From Leguminivora glycinivorella (taxonomy: Eukaryota > Arthropoda > Insecta > Lepidoptera > Tortricidae), in contig NC_062982.1 of NCBI RefSeq assembly GCF_023078275.1, forward strand, positions 1,231,001-1,295,000: a DNA stretch of 64,000 nt, in the 5' to 3' direction. Shown here piece after piece: positions 48,901 through 59,541 of the stretch (position 1 is its first letter; every line of letters begins with the position of its first letter). The translations under genes and the position numbers were made by a program. The notes beneath the pieces are model-generated. The model was not told where the DNA came from, did not search any database, and saw only the letters and a list, made by a program, of their open reading frames with translations.

Positions 48901-51900
48901 GTATATGTAAGTAATATGAGAGTTGGAAGTAGTACCTACTAAACGTACCCTAATTTTTCTATCCATCCGTCCTTGGATACAAAAATATCCCAGAGAATTA
49001 GTAGTGTGCGATGAAGCAATTCTCAAGACTTTGAATTTGTTAAATTTCATTAAGAAACACATTAAGAATACATTGTCAACCAAGTTTTACCTTCACTACA
49101 GTACGGCATGATCAGCAGCTGACATCTGTAGTTGAGCCTGTCCTTATACTCGGCAGTCATCTTCAGCAGTTTCGCGAACAGCTTGATTTCCCTGGTAACA
49201 TCGCTTTGGAAGATGGCATCGTAACCTTCCCTGGAAGGTTACATGAAATAAAAAATATGGAAATTTTGAAATAACATCCAGACCAAGTTTTTAACAGGAG
49301 CTAAGAAAATAATTATGGACAACCATTTCTTTATGTGAGCTCGTACCGGTAGCTACAGTCTGTCTTTTCCCTGCTTCCCTTCTACCCTATCTTACTTAAA
49401 ATTCTGCACTTGATTCCTCTCATAATCCTGACAAAAGGTCATAAACTCTAAGATATAGTTGTCAGTCCTCATTTCCTCAACTCTGCGTTTCTCCAGAAAC
49501 TTCCTGCTTTGTACATCAAACTGTGGAATGAACTATTCCCCGCAGCATTTCCGGATCAAAATTTTGCTGTTGTGAGTTTCCACCGGAGAAAGTTATCGCT
49601 TAGCATCAGGCGAAGAAGAAGGGAAGTTCCTGATGTAAGTAATATGGCTTACCTGGCAGGCCAGAGGAGGAAGTTTTCGGCATTGAGTCGTTGCGACATC
49701 TCAAGGCAGCGCTTTATTTGCGCCGCGGCATGGATGAAGGTGGAAGCGTCTGGGCTGGTTAATGCCCCTGATGTGTATCTGAAGAAAATATTAACCGTAA
49801 ACATAAGAAAGACAAATACTTAAAACGCTAGAAAATACAGTTTTTAAGACTTTACAAGATTTAGAAGAAAAAAAATATCCTTCTTAAAATTTGGTGAACC
49901 TAAAATGCGTTTAGTTATCCTAAAATCTGCAGGTTACTCATTAGGGAAACTCAGCGCTACGCTCTTATAGGTATTCTACCAATCGACCAGACCCGAGTTT
50001 ATACTAGGCCCAGTATTTCAGATCAAGCTAGAATAGGTAGCATAAACTTACCTTGCGTTAGTATGCAAGTCAGGAGCCAACCACAACAATCTAACATGGT
50101 ATCTCGCAGCCATCTTATTCACAAACTCCACCATCTCATCCCACTGTGTTCTGTCGTCCCACTCGACTAGATCCGAGTCAAGTCCAGTCAGTACTAACTA
50201 CAATCCCCACTTGAATAGATACTATAAATTTCATGGCATGAAGACAAGAGAGAGAGAGAGAGAGACAGACTTACCTTGCATTGGTGTGCAAGTCAGGAGC
50301 CAACCACAGAAGCCTCACGTGGTACCTCGCAGCCATCTCATTCACAAACTCCACCATTTCATCCCACTGCGCTCTGTCCTCCCACTCGACTAGATCCGAG
50401 TCAATTGCAGTCCAGTACTTCAGTCCAAGCTTGGATAGGAGTTCAAAGAGGGCTTTGACGCAGCGCTTGCGGTTTTCAAGGGTGTTGGTTTGGTCGTCCC
50501 AAGTGCGGGTCTTGTCGTTACCTGAAAACAAAGTTAGGAAAATCACACATTAATTAGACAATCAACCAAATCTTGGCACTAAAAAAGGAGGCAAATTTAA
50601 AAAATGTAGTGTTCAGCGGCTAATTGTCTTCATGAAACGCGTGCCTTCCCAAACCTTGAAGTTGGCGGAATCATCGACGAGCCTTAGATACATTTGAAAA
50701 TTGATTGAAAATATGGAGACGAAGGTTTAGGTTGTTTGGTTTTAACTGTGATTTCCTATTTGTTTCTCTTCCCATCCTGCCGCTGGCTTGCGGACGGTGT
50801 GTTCCTAGGTGGAAGTAAATAATTTGGGAGACAGCGGGTCACCCTGTTTGACGCCTTTGTCTATTCTGAAAGTTGGATCAAAAAACTAATTTTATGTTCG
50901 ACTGTGATTTTATTGTTTATTTTTTAGTAACCACTAATAAACATTCCGTAGAAGTGGAAGACCTGAGCGAACTTTTATCGATCAAATCAGGGAACTATTA
51001 CAAAAAGGTCGATCAAGAACTTCAGAAGTACGAAACCGACGAGCATATAATATGAGGAACGTTATGAAAGTGCGTAAAGCGAAAGTGGTTTGTCAGGATC
51101 GTAGCAAATGGACATCCGTAATCTCTACCTACCCCTCTGGGAAAGAGGCGTGAGTGTATGTATGTACTAGCTTTTGCCCGCGGCTTCGCTTGCGTTAGAA
51201 AGAGACAAAAAGTACTCTATGTCACTTTCCATCCCTTCAACTATCTCCACTTGAAAAATCACGTCAATTCGTCGCTCCGTTTTGCCGTGAAACACGGAAA
51301 AACAAACAGACACACACACTTTCCCATTTGTAATATTAGTATAGTATGTACTTGTATGTACTAAATAATATGGTACTTCTCATTACCGTTCATCCTGAAA
51401 TCTGTGAGCGAGACACTGCACTTGAGCCACTCTTCCATCGCTCGCGCGTGCACGCGTTCGCCGGCGCTGTAGTAGCGATACACGCTCGTGTCTGTGGCGG
51501 CAGCCATGTTGTTGTACTCTATCTTGTCTATTCCTAGAAAAAAAGAAAGCTATATGAGCTAGGAAGAAATTATGGGTTGACCACCACGGACGCGATCTTA
51601 TTATGATAATGAATATGCACCGAATCGTGTAAACTATCGGTCGTTAAGCCGTGGACGTGGCCTTGACCGCACGAACGTCCGGACGTCATCTGGTGAGCTG
51701 GATGTTTTATGACTGTGCACACTTATCGGTCGAGGTCACCAGCGTCCGTGGACGCGTCCGCCTAATGTGTTCCTAGCTATATTTACATAATAAGGACACT
51801 GAGAGGACAAATGGCGCCAGTCGCCACTGCAACAGCACGATATGATAGGATAAGACTCTTTAATGTTTGGCATCCTGAATCATAACGACTTTTCGACAAG

Positions 51901-53266
51901 AGTAGATTCTCATCACCTGATGCTATTGGACACTTAAATTAAGAATAGTACCTCCATTTTTAGCGCCATCTAACTATCATAACTGCACTGATGATACCCA
52001 CAAATTTATTATGTGTGTATTGACGTGATATCATGATATTAAAATAAAGAAGCATGTCATTTGTTCTTATAAAAAACACGCAAAAATATTCGGGGATAAT
52101 ATGATTTTGGCCACTTCCAGGTTCCAGGCTGTGAAACAGCTCCATCTAGTGTTAAGCCTAAAATGCCCATACATTTCAGGGGTACGCTTTTTTGTATGGG
52201 CTTTGTCTGTCCCGTATTATATGGTCCTTGCTTAGTATAGAGCTTATCATCATCATTCGCTTGCCCTTATCCCATTTATTTGGAGTCGGCGCAGCATGTC
52301 CTTCTCTTTCAAACCACTCTATTGCCCCCGTCATCTCATCATCCGCTTGATTTCGTTTCATATCATCTTTCACACAGTCCATCTATCTTTTCTTTGGTTT
52401 TCCTCTCCCGTTTATTTGGTCTAGAGCTATATAACTTCCATCACCAGTACACCGCACCCTCGTTGAGCTCTGGCAGCCTTACTCACCGTCAGGAACACAA
52501 CATTATGAGTAGGGTGTAGTGCTATTCGGCTGTGGTCTTCTGTAAGGCGGAGGTACTTCCCCAGTGGGGCTCTGCTCTAGATTCGAGCGAGATGATATCC
52601 GCTGTGCTGTGCCCTACCACACAAAGCGGAATATCATTCGCTATATGCCCTACCTCCAAGTCAAGCCCCAACCACCGGTTATTTTTTATATTTTTTTATG
52701 AAGTAGGCAGGAAACGAGCAGACGAGCCGCCTGATGGGAAGCAGTCATCACCGCTCATGGACATAAGCAACATCAGGGGAGTCACTTATGCGTTGCCGAC
52801 CTTTGAGAACCCTAAATACCTGCTTCTTGAAGAACCCCATGTCATAGCGCAAGGGGAACACCTCAGAAGGTAGCTCATTCCATAACTTGCATGTTCTGGG
52901 CAAAAACGAGCGAGAGGCCCGTTTGTTCTTGGTTTGCCACGTGTCCAGAAAGTGAGGATGAACTTTGTTTCTTTGGCGGGAGGTGCGGTGATAAAAGCGC
53001 GACGGTGGCACCATGTTCATCAGTCAAAGAGTTCATTAGGAACACTCCCCGTTGTACGACAAGCACAGAGAGCCAACATCTCTCCGAAGGCTAAGAGGAT
53101 GTAAACAGACTGTGAGTTCGGGATCGCCAACTATAAGAACTGCACGGCATTGGATAGAGTCAAGGGGTTATGTGCAAATTTTAATAGTTTTACCTTGAAA
53201 AAAGTCCACGTCCTTAATTTCCCGGACCTTCTGCCTCTTGACGCCGGGCTGCGAGTAGCCTGACAT
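45991..53266 (-). CDS. Xylose isomerase-like protein lacking catalytic residues (9 exons)
   Basis: Exons in transcript order: 53266-53194, 51533-51387, 50521-50275, 49778-49653, 49230-49091, 48868-48706, 48236-48143, 47275-47114, 46080-45991. All have AG/GT borders and matching phases. Total 1242 nt, 413 residues, beginning MSGYSQPGVKRQK. Fold-level matches to class II xylose isomerase run in order: YSAGERVHARAMEEWLKCSV, LGLKYWTAIDSDL, TSPDASTFIHAAAQIKRCLE, ENFLLWPAREGYDAIFQSD, CQLLIMPYC, YYKVCSPPGHH, GGVTLTND, GGVNLKLYRRA, RYVSYHSGLGSRLASGDVS. In the enzyme family these places read FHDxD, WGGREG, IEPKP, IEANH, DANxGD and NFDAK. Here the His, the metal-binding Glu/Asp and the Lys are replaced, so sugar isomerisation is unlikely and the role is unknown. 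No signal peptide. The final exon stops at TAA within AA|GTAAGT, so a further exon cannot be excluded. Introns hold exon debris and LINE fragments. Confidence 0.85.
46591..46742. mobile_element. GC-rich inverted-repeat short element
   Basis: CACATCTAGCGTCTAGCGAG...CGGGCCAACTGTATGG at the left, and CCATACAGTTGGCCCGACGC...CGCTAGATGTG at the right. The core is rich in CGTCG. Confidence 0.75.
46890..47105 (-). pseudogene. Two decayed copies of the end of isomerase-like exon 8
   Basis: 47010-47100 repeats the exon end (TTTAGACAAAACCTGCTCTC...GAGCGCTCTCGCTAGAGC) with about 15% changes. 46890-46935 is an older copy (GACTTGCTTTCAATGGTATT). The splice donor of the nearer copy is lost (CAG|AC). Both lie just downstream of the true exon (47114-47275). 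Confidence 0.85.
47880..47995 (+). repeat. Interspersed repeat R6 (copy 3, shortened)
   Basis: GTCGTACGATACTCGATG, AATTCGTAACTCGTGTCTAC, TTTTCAGCACTTGTATCC. Confidence 0.55.
50050..50216 (-). pseudogene. Partial copy of isomerase-like exon 3 with intact donor
   Basis: Matches the 3' two-thirds of exon 3 (50275-50521). It reads DLVEWDDRTQWDEMVEFVNK then MAARYHVRLLWLAPDLHTNA, followed by AAG|GTAAGTTT. The upstream end decays with frameshifts near 50190 and has no acceptor. It lies 59 bases downstream of the true exon. Confidence 0.9.
50820..50880 (-). pseudogene. Reverse-transcriptase fragment (RTE/jockey-type LINE)
   Basis: Minus-strand reading FRIDKGVKQGDPLSPKLF is the conserved RT segment before the catalytic YADD. 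The remainder is not recognisable. Confidence 0.75.
51166..51345 (-). mobile_element. Lep1-like repeat, copy 5
   Basis: ACTAGCTTTTGCCCGCGGCT ... CATTTGTAATATTAGTATAG. It ends 42 bases short of isomerase-like exon 2. Confidence 0.75.
52690..53065 (-). mobile_element. LINE 3' end with ORF2 C-terminus
   Basis: The minus strand reads about 90 open residues including RSFLPRTCKLWNELPSEVFP and MGFFKKQVFRVLKGRQR, the C-terminal signature seen in the R3 LINE tails of this window. It lies in the first intron of the isomerase-like gene. Confidence 0.8.
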
Positions 53267-53360
53267 CTCTGAAGGTCAGACAACACACGGAGCACAGGCA
53301 AGTTTAGCGACTATCTGCAATTGATGATAATTATGATTCCTTAGTCTTCTTGTAGGTACC

Positions 53361-53483
53361 TACAGTCAACGACAAAGAGATGTAGGTATCCACTTTTTCA
53401 CCTTATTAAATTGTAATAAGGTTCAGGTTATGTTCTTATTGAATAAGGTGAAAAAGGGATACATCTCTTTGTAGTCGACTGTA
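53361..53483. mobile_element. 123-bp hairpin element, TACAGTC-type
   Basis: TACAGTCAACGACAAAGAGA...TTTTTCACCTTATT mirrors AATAAGGTGAAAAAGGGATA...CATCTCTTTGTAGTCGACTGTA. Arms about 50 bases. Confidence 0.85.
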
Positions 53484-53489
53484 CGTACA

Positions 53490-54540
53490 ATATATTCCAA
53501 AGTTTATTTTGAACGTTTATTGAGTACCTAAAAGGTTCTAAATTCTAAAAGAACTTAAAAAAAATGGTTCTGGGACTGAGGATGATAAAATTATTTTTAC
53601 TTATGCAAAAATACTACTATTTCCAAAAATACATTGACGAAAGAATATCCATCCCTAAAACAAATCGTGGCAACAATTTTATCTCGAACGGTTTTCATAG
53701 ATGTTGTCTTGTGACTCCGTCATCAGATAAATTAAAATCAAACTTTTTGCAATATTTTTTTAGTACTGAACCTAATTTTATTTTTGTTTTTTGTTTTTCA
53801 TCAGATGGCACTTAAGTACTTCTATCATAAAATATCGTGCAAGATTTTTTCAGAGTTGAAAAACATTGTAAATTAAAGTGATTATATCAGTACGTACCTA
53901 CCCTATTTCTCTCGTCACCGCTCTCCGCCGTTGCACCAACCCGGACAGACGGACAGACAGGCATTATATATAACATCCTATGAATGGGGGCAGCCAGGCG
54001 GAATAGTGTAGCTTTGTTTTACCAAACTGGATGCGGAAGGTGAAACTGTCACAGTGAAAAGAGTAGTTTACTCATGGTTGTAAGCTCATGACGAAGCCTG
54101 CGTTGCAAAAAAAAAATCAAAATAATTTATTCAGCAAATAGGCCACAGGGGCACTTTTACACGTCACATGTACATATTTAGAAAATATTTAAAATTGAGT
54201 TGAAATTATAATTGATACTATTATATACTAATTCTAAGTTCTAACTTGCAGATAATATTTACTGTTCTTTTTGTCCAATAAGTATTCACCAAAGAGTTTA
54301 CTCAGAACTACAGTATGGTGCATTAGGGTAATTCCGAAAGTCGTCTAATTACGAAAGTCGCATAAAATCACCATTATTTCCATCATATCAAGATTCCCCT
54401 TCCGGAATTATCCGAGCATTTCTGTCATTCGGAATTACCTTAATGCACTTTACCTATGTATTTAACAGCGGGGGCTAGAATCCGCTAGTACCTAAGCGTT
54501 TCCTATTTTAAATTCCGTGCCGCTCATGCAACCTCAAAAC
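53490..54540. other. Intergenic spacer between the isomerase-like and lipase genes, no gene seen
   Basis: Includes the promoter side of the isomerase-like gene. An (ACGG)-type patch lies at 53940-53965 and a GGTAATTCCGAAAGTCGTCT / GGAATTACC inverted pair at 54326-54445. Confidence 0.4.
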
Positions 54541-54548
54541 CCTCGCAA

Positions 54549-54684
54549 GTGCGTTTTCATGCATTATCCGATCCGATATCGGATGTCGGACCGATATCCC
54601 ATACATTACAGGCGCCATCTTGGATGTTTTTCATTAAAATCCTTCCGACATCCGATATCGGATCGGATAATATGAAAACGGACT
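54549..54684. mobile_element. Inverted-repeat short element, GATATCGGAT family
   Basis: GTGCGTTTTCATGCATTATC...CGATATCGGATGTCGG pairs with CCGACATCCGATATCGGATC...ATATGAAAACGGAC. A decayed relative is at 57729-57855 inside lipase intron 1. Confidence 0.8.
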
Positions 54685-55278
54685 AACGCTCAAGATTCCA
54701 CATTCTCAACCACTCGCTACAGGGTGTTCAATATTGGAATGTTTCGCTTAATTGGGCATCAGTAAGCGGTTAAATAAAAACTTTGCCCCCTTGTAAAACA
54801 AATACCTATTGTGAGCAGAGCACCTTGACCGCTCCGACATATCCTGATTGCGACTGTAAAACCTGTGTGCGTAGCCGAATGCACAAACGTTCTCGAAACG
54901 CTCACGATAATATCTCTTTCGTAGCTATCTATCTCTATCGCTCTTGCGTATTGGCACGACACAGCCAGACTACCTTTCTCCGGCGTTTCGGTGGCGTTTC
55001 GCGTCGCAGAAATGCCATTCGGCTACGGGGCTGGGTATAGCAGCAAAGATACCCTACTCTTGGGGGTATTTTTACTATGATTCTGTTATTTGATAGTATT
55101 TTTACGATACATAGTAGATGGTGTTTTTAGGTCAAATTTAACGGTGGATGTCAGTGAATAAAAACAACTTATAAAATTACTATTATATTATGAAACAAAC
55201 ACTTCTTGCTTCTTCTTTAGTTACCTTGGAGGTCGAGGGAAATCATTTTAAGTCTGGTAAAATTTATATAAAATACAG

Positions 55279-55399
55279 TTAGACTTATATTGACCGGATT
55301 ACCTTTTTGATTTTTGCCGAGCTCACAATATTGCGACGCAGTTGCATGCATCATGATCACGGAAAACTGAAGGCTCAATTCCGGTCAATATAAGTCTAA
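55279..55399. mobile_element. Inverted-repeat short element
   Basis: TTAGACTTATATTGACCGG at the left mirrors CCGGTCAATATAAGTCTAA at the right. Confidence 0.75.
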
Positions 55400-55456
55400 T
55401 GAAAATAACCGTGAATCATTAAAATTCTTAAAGTACAGTTGTTAACTATGCCTATG

Positions 55457-55605
55457 AAAATTACCCCTTTAGGGGACCGATTTTTGAGTCTCACGGCGTT
55501 CGAATTCAGAAAATTGTCACTGAAAATAATAGGCAATTCACCGTTTTCAACCGGTATTTTAGTGACAGTGAGACTCAAAAATCGGCCCCCAGGGGGTGAA
55601 ATTTC
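55457..55605. mobile_element. Inverted-repeat short element
   Basis: AAATTACCCCTTTAGGGGAC...CGATTTTTGAGTCTCAC mirrors GTGAGACTCAAAAATCGGCC...CCCAGGGGGTGAAATTT. It lies directly downstream of the lipase stop codon. Confidence 0.8.
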
Positions 55606-55666
55606 CCACGGACGTTTCAGGTGGAAGCACAAACTACAGAGTACTGATGAAGCCAGACTAAAACAT

Positions 55667-58308
55667 TTATTTTACCCATAAAGTGTCAGCAGTATTTAAC
55701 GAAGCCAAATGCTTCAAAATTTTCTCACCACTCCTCTTCAGTCCACTCTTCCCTAAACCATACGGATACCTATGAGCCGTTGTCAAATAATATATCCCTG
55801 GTTTACTTCTATCCGTAAACAAATCCAATGTATTCGTAACCACTGGTTTTCTGTCATAGCAGTTAGCTTCCCGCGCCTGCTGTATTGAATCGCATTGCAT
55901 GCCAATGAAAAGTCCAGGGTTTAACAGCGCTGAAAGCCAAAGGAAGTAAGATCTGACATGGCTGCAAGTTACGTCGCAGGGAAGCCACCAGATGTCTCCA
56001 GGTTGGAATTCTCCTCCGTTCACATAGAATATTATATGTCCGACTGGAGTAGCTATGCCGTAGCCATCTATGTTTGTAGCAACGACTTTGACGAAGTCTG
56101 CGTCAGATGGGTCTAATCTTTGGTCTGGTCCTAGATGCCTGTAACAGGGCCCTGTAGGATCGAGTCCAGTGAGTGAAGAGATGTTTCTCCCGTGATCTGT
56201 CGGTAGTTCTTCGCGATGAAACTCATGGTCTGCCCGCCAAGGCTCAAGCCAACCAGCTCCAGGTTTTTCGGGTCTAGGCCTAGGGTTGTAAGGTTCGCCA
56301 GCATTTCAGCGACATGCTTTCCTACTGGTCTGGTGAGACGAACCGCTCTGAAACAATAAACTAATAAGTAAAAATCACACTAATAATTTATATGTATGCG
56401 CCATCCTTCGCCATGCTAAAGTGCTGTTGCCTACATCTACCTACGCCTAAATACCTGAACCAATGTGTATTACAATTACTTTTATTTAGAATTTATTAAG
56501 TATGTAATTTTTGACGATCATGATGAGAAGATAAACATAATTTTGACTTGTAGCAAATTTATAGTGTAATTTTTATCATGAAATAAAGAAAATCTAAATG
56601 ATCTATGAAAATAGTGTGGAAGATAGTTTGAGTCACGAGCTGTAGTTTAAGACATAGAACAGTTTAATTATATTACAAAAAATTGTTATACAATCCAGTG
56701 ACGTTGAGTGTATATTCCATACGATAAATAAATAAATAACAGACGAATTCAGCAGAGTTAAATTAAAACTCAACAGGAAAATCCTTCGCAGTGATTTCCG
56801 AATAGTCCAACAGCAAAACATTATACCCCAGCTCTTTAAATACACCATTCCCATAGTAGCCCGGTCTCATCTAGATATCCACCAACATACAGAAACGTTT
56901 TCTTTGCAAATTCTATCTCCGGATATTTGGCTAGATCTGTGGCACACGTCGGACACTGGCGATCAAATATATGAAAGAGGCGCGTTCCTAGCACACAGTC
57001 TAAGCTCGTGTAGGTGAACGCGTACTATGCTTGTATGAGTGAAATATGACAGGTCGACTGTTCGCGTTTTTGACAGGCAGTAACTGTCAGGTAACCGAGA
57101 GGGGGTGGGCGGCACTTTCAGCGGGGAGCGGGAGTGGCCATACTGTACGATAGTACTCTTTATTATACTGTGTCTGTGGCTAGATGCTGCATTTGGTAGA
57201 AGCTGATGTATGGCGTCCTCTTGTCTCAAAGGTCAATGCATAGCTAAAAGTGTCTGTTACCTACCTGTTTTCGCTCCCGAACCAACGTGGATTAAAGCAG
57301 CGAGGAAGATAGTTGGAGTCCCACAAGACTCAGGACACTTACAAAAAAAACGTTGCCAACTCTAAACAGACGAAGTCAGCAGAATTAAATTAAAACTTAC
57401 ACAGGAAAATCCTTCGCAGTGAACTCCAAATAGTCCAACAGCAGAACATTGTACCCCAGCTCCTTATACACCATTCCCATGGTCCTCCCAACAGGCAACC
57501 CGGTCCCATCTAGATATCCACCAACATACAGAAACGTTTTCTTAGTAAAGTCTATCTCCGGATGCTTGGCCAACTGCGGCATTTGGTAATAGTTGTATGG
57601 GGTCCACTTGGCTTTGAAGACGTTCCCGGGGTTGAGGACTGAGATGAACAGCTTTTCCAGGGACTTGGGTTTTATGTCTGCTGGTTTTGAGGAGCCTGGA
57701 CCTGAATGGATAGAACATGTATTAAGCGTGTGCGTTTTCACATTATCTGATCTGATATCGGATGTCAGAAGGGTTTCAATAAAAAAAATCCAAGATGGTG
57801 CCTGTAATGTATGTGATATCGGTCCGACATCTGATATCCCATATATTACAGGTGTGGTCCCATATGTTCCGGCTAGGCCAGCTGACGATGACGTTATGAC
57901 AAAATTCTTGCTTCTAAAAGCTAAAATATACCTAAATACTTAATACAGCCACTAGTAAAATCTGTAACGGGTCACTGAGATTATCCACGGACGGACGGAC
58001 GGACAGATTTACATTTAAGTTTCTATGTAAGATGTTTTATTAAATTAAAAAAAAAAACAATCATCAAGATATGGCGAAACTATAAGGGTTCCTAGTTGAC
58101 TACGGAACCCTAAAACTGGAACTTAGAAAAATTCCTCGTAACAATTTGGTTTTTGTTGTACATCGATATCGGTACTCTGTTTAATGTTTCAGTAATGAAG
58201 GTACTTACAATCAGAAATGAATCCTACAGGATATCCTTCTCCCGCTTTAGAATATTCGACCGCTCTCACAAAAACAAATAAAAACACACAAAACAACACT
58301 TTCACCAT
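55667..58308 (-). CDS. Secreted lipase of the pancreatic-lipase superfamily (3 exons, one frameshift)
   Basis: Exons in transcript order: 58308-58209, 57701-57401, 56347-55667 (TAA). Junction phases agree: SD|C then PGSSKPADIKPKS; DFP|V then AVRLTRPVGKHVAEML. Exon 1 encodes a signal peptide (MVKVLFCVFLFVFVRAVEYS). Exon 3 carries the nucleophile elbow LVGLSLGGQ (catalytic Ser). After a frameshift it carries LDPTGPCYRHLGPDQRLDPS (catalytic Asp region) and CSHVRSYF (candidate catalytic His). VGHIIFYVNGGEFQPGD precedes the latter. The enzyme would hydrolyse neutral lipids or phospholipids extracellularly, for example in the gut. Coding length is 1082 nt; one base is missing around 56183-56193 (a G-run in ACGGGAGAAAC), otherwise 360 residues. 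A decayed extra exon 2 lies in intron 2. Confidence 0.93.
56762..57215 (-). pseudogene. Decayed extra copy of lipase exon 2, split by a 240-bp element
   Basis: 56762-56936 and 57177-57215 together match exon 2 (57401-57701): CAGGAAAATCCTTCGCAGTG, AACAGCAAAACATTATACCC, ATCCACCAACATACAGAAAC. It has indels and a lost donor (GTAAGT has become TTGAGT). It lies downstream of the true exon in lipase intron 2. Confidence 0.9.
56937..57176. mobile_element. Short element family B, intact copy with 9-bp direct repeat
   Basis: 240 bp flanked by TGGCTAGAT (56928-56936, 57177-57185). Contains GCGATCAAATATATGAAAGA and ends CTCTTTATTATACTGTGTCT. An 8-9-base duplication fits a hAT-type insertion, but terminal repeats are weak. 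Confidence 0.75.
57955..58110 (+). repeat. Interspersed repeat R7 (copy 3)
   Basis: AATCTGTAACGGGTCACTGA, ACGGACGGACGGACGGACAG, then AAACTATAAGGGTTCCTAGT and TGACTACGGAACCCT. Confidence 0.65.
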
Positions 58309-58689
58309 TTTAACTATTGATTTTTCTTTTGGTAAAATTTTTGGTTCTATAAAACTTGAACTTTTTCCAAACTGCAAATTCTTTCAGTGTAATTTTAATT
58401 TACTTTTTTTTTAGTTTTTTTTTACGACTGAGCAGTCGCTATTTAAAGATACAACTAGCTCTTATTCGAGAGGTTGTTCCATTTATGTACTTAGGCCTCA
58501 GTCCTATATTGACTCGTATCAAAGAGGATCGAGTATTATAGAGAGTTACTGTCGAAGTAAAATGTGTAATCACAGTGCATAGACTGTCACTCTTGACACA
58601 GGCTTAAAACTTTTGAACCTCACTTTTGACAATTTGGCCATGTTCTTAGCTTGATATGTTTTAAAATGTCAAATATTAATATTAGCGCC

Positions 58690-58950
58690 ATCTAGCTGAG
58701 CGTACCCCAAAGGTGTAATGCCATCTAGGCCACCGTACCTTTTTCTGTGTGGTACTGAGGTACGTTTTTTCTTAGACTTTATCTGTCTATACGGAGTTAT
58801 ATATGTCTCTTGACTCGTATACATGGCATACTCGTGCTGTGCCAAAAGGGCTTATGTGTTAAATGGTTTAAAGTATAAGGACTTATATGAAATAATTGGT
58901 TGCCTTGCGTCTTTCTTCCACGGTATCGTTGTTTCCGCCATAAATATTAT
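58690..58950. other. Upstream region of the lipase gene, no gene seen
   Basis: Unassigned AT-rich sequence with no ORF of note and no defined repeat ends. Confidence 0.4.
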
Positions 58951-59110
58951 TATTTTTATACAACGTCGGTGGCAAACAAGTATACGGTCCGCCTGATGTA
59001 AAGCGGTCACCGTAACCTATGGACGCCTGCAACTCAAACAGTGTCACATGCGCGTTGCCACCCCATTAGAAACTTGTACACTCCCTTTTGCTGTGTTAAG
59101 TACAATGTGT
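58950..59110 (-). mobile_element. LINE 3'-tail fragment (R3)
   Basis: TTTTTATACAACGTCGGTGG, GGTCACCGTAACCTATGGAC and GTGTCACATGCGCGTTGCCA; the same family as 21852-22235. A small inverted repeat of AAGTACA...GCAAAAGGGAGTGTACAAG sits at its end. Confidence 0.7.
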
Positions 59111-59541
59111 GTTGTGTTAAGTACACAGCAAAAAGGAGTGTACAAGTTCCAAGGAGGGTTCGGGTTGCCGACGACTCAAAGGACAATAGACGGAACAAGT
59201 TAGTTCCGTAAGTCCTCCCGTCATCAGCACACCGCACCCTCGTTGAGCTCTGGCAGCCTTACTCACCGGCAGGAACACAACACTATGAGTAGGGTCTAGT
59301 GCTATTATTTCCTTTAGGTAGGTTAAAACGTATTAACCCCCGACGCAAAAACGACGGGGTGTTATAAGTTCGACGTGTCTGTCTGTGTATGTGTCTGTCT
59401 GTCTCACAGTGGATCGAAATGAATAAAAAATGGACATTCGCATTTTTTTCCAAAAATCCTATTTTAAAAAATGCTCTTCGGTTGAAAATGATATGAGAAA
59501 TAAAAAATGTTATATAAAATTTTTCAAAATGAGGCTTATTT

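Noticed and set aside
50054..50216. Mutually exclusive alternative exon of the isomerase-like gene
   Set aside because: It retains a good donor, but the 5' third is decayed and there is no acceptor; treated as exon debris unless RNA shows otherwise.
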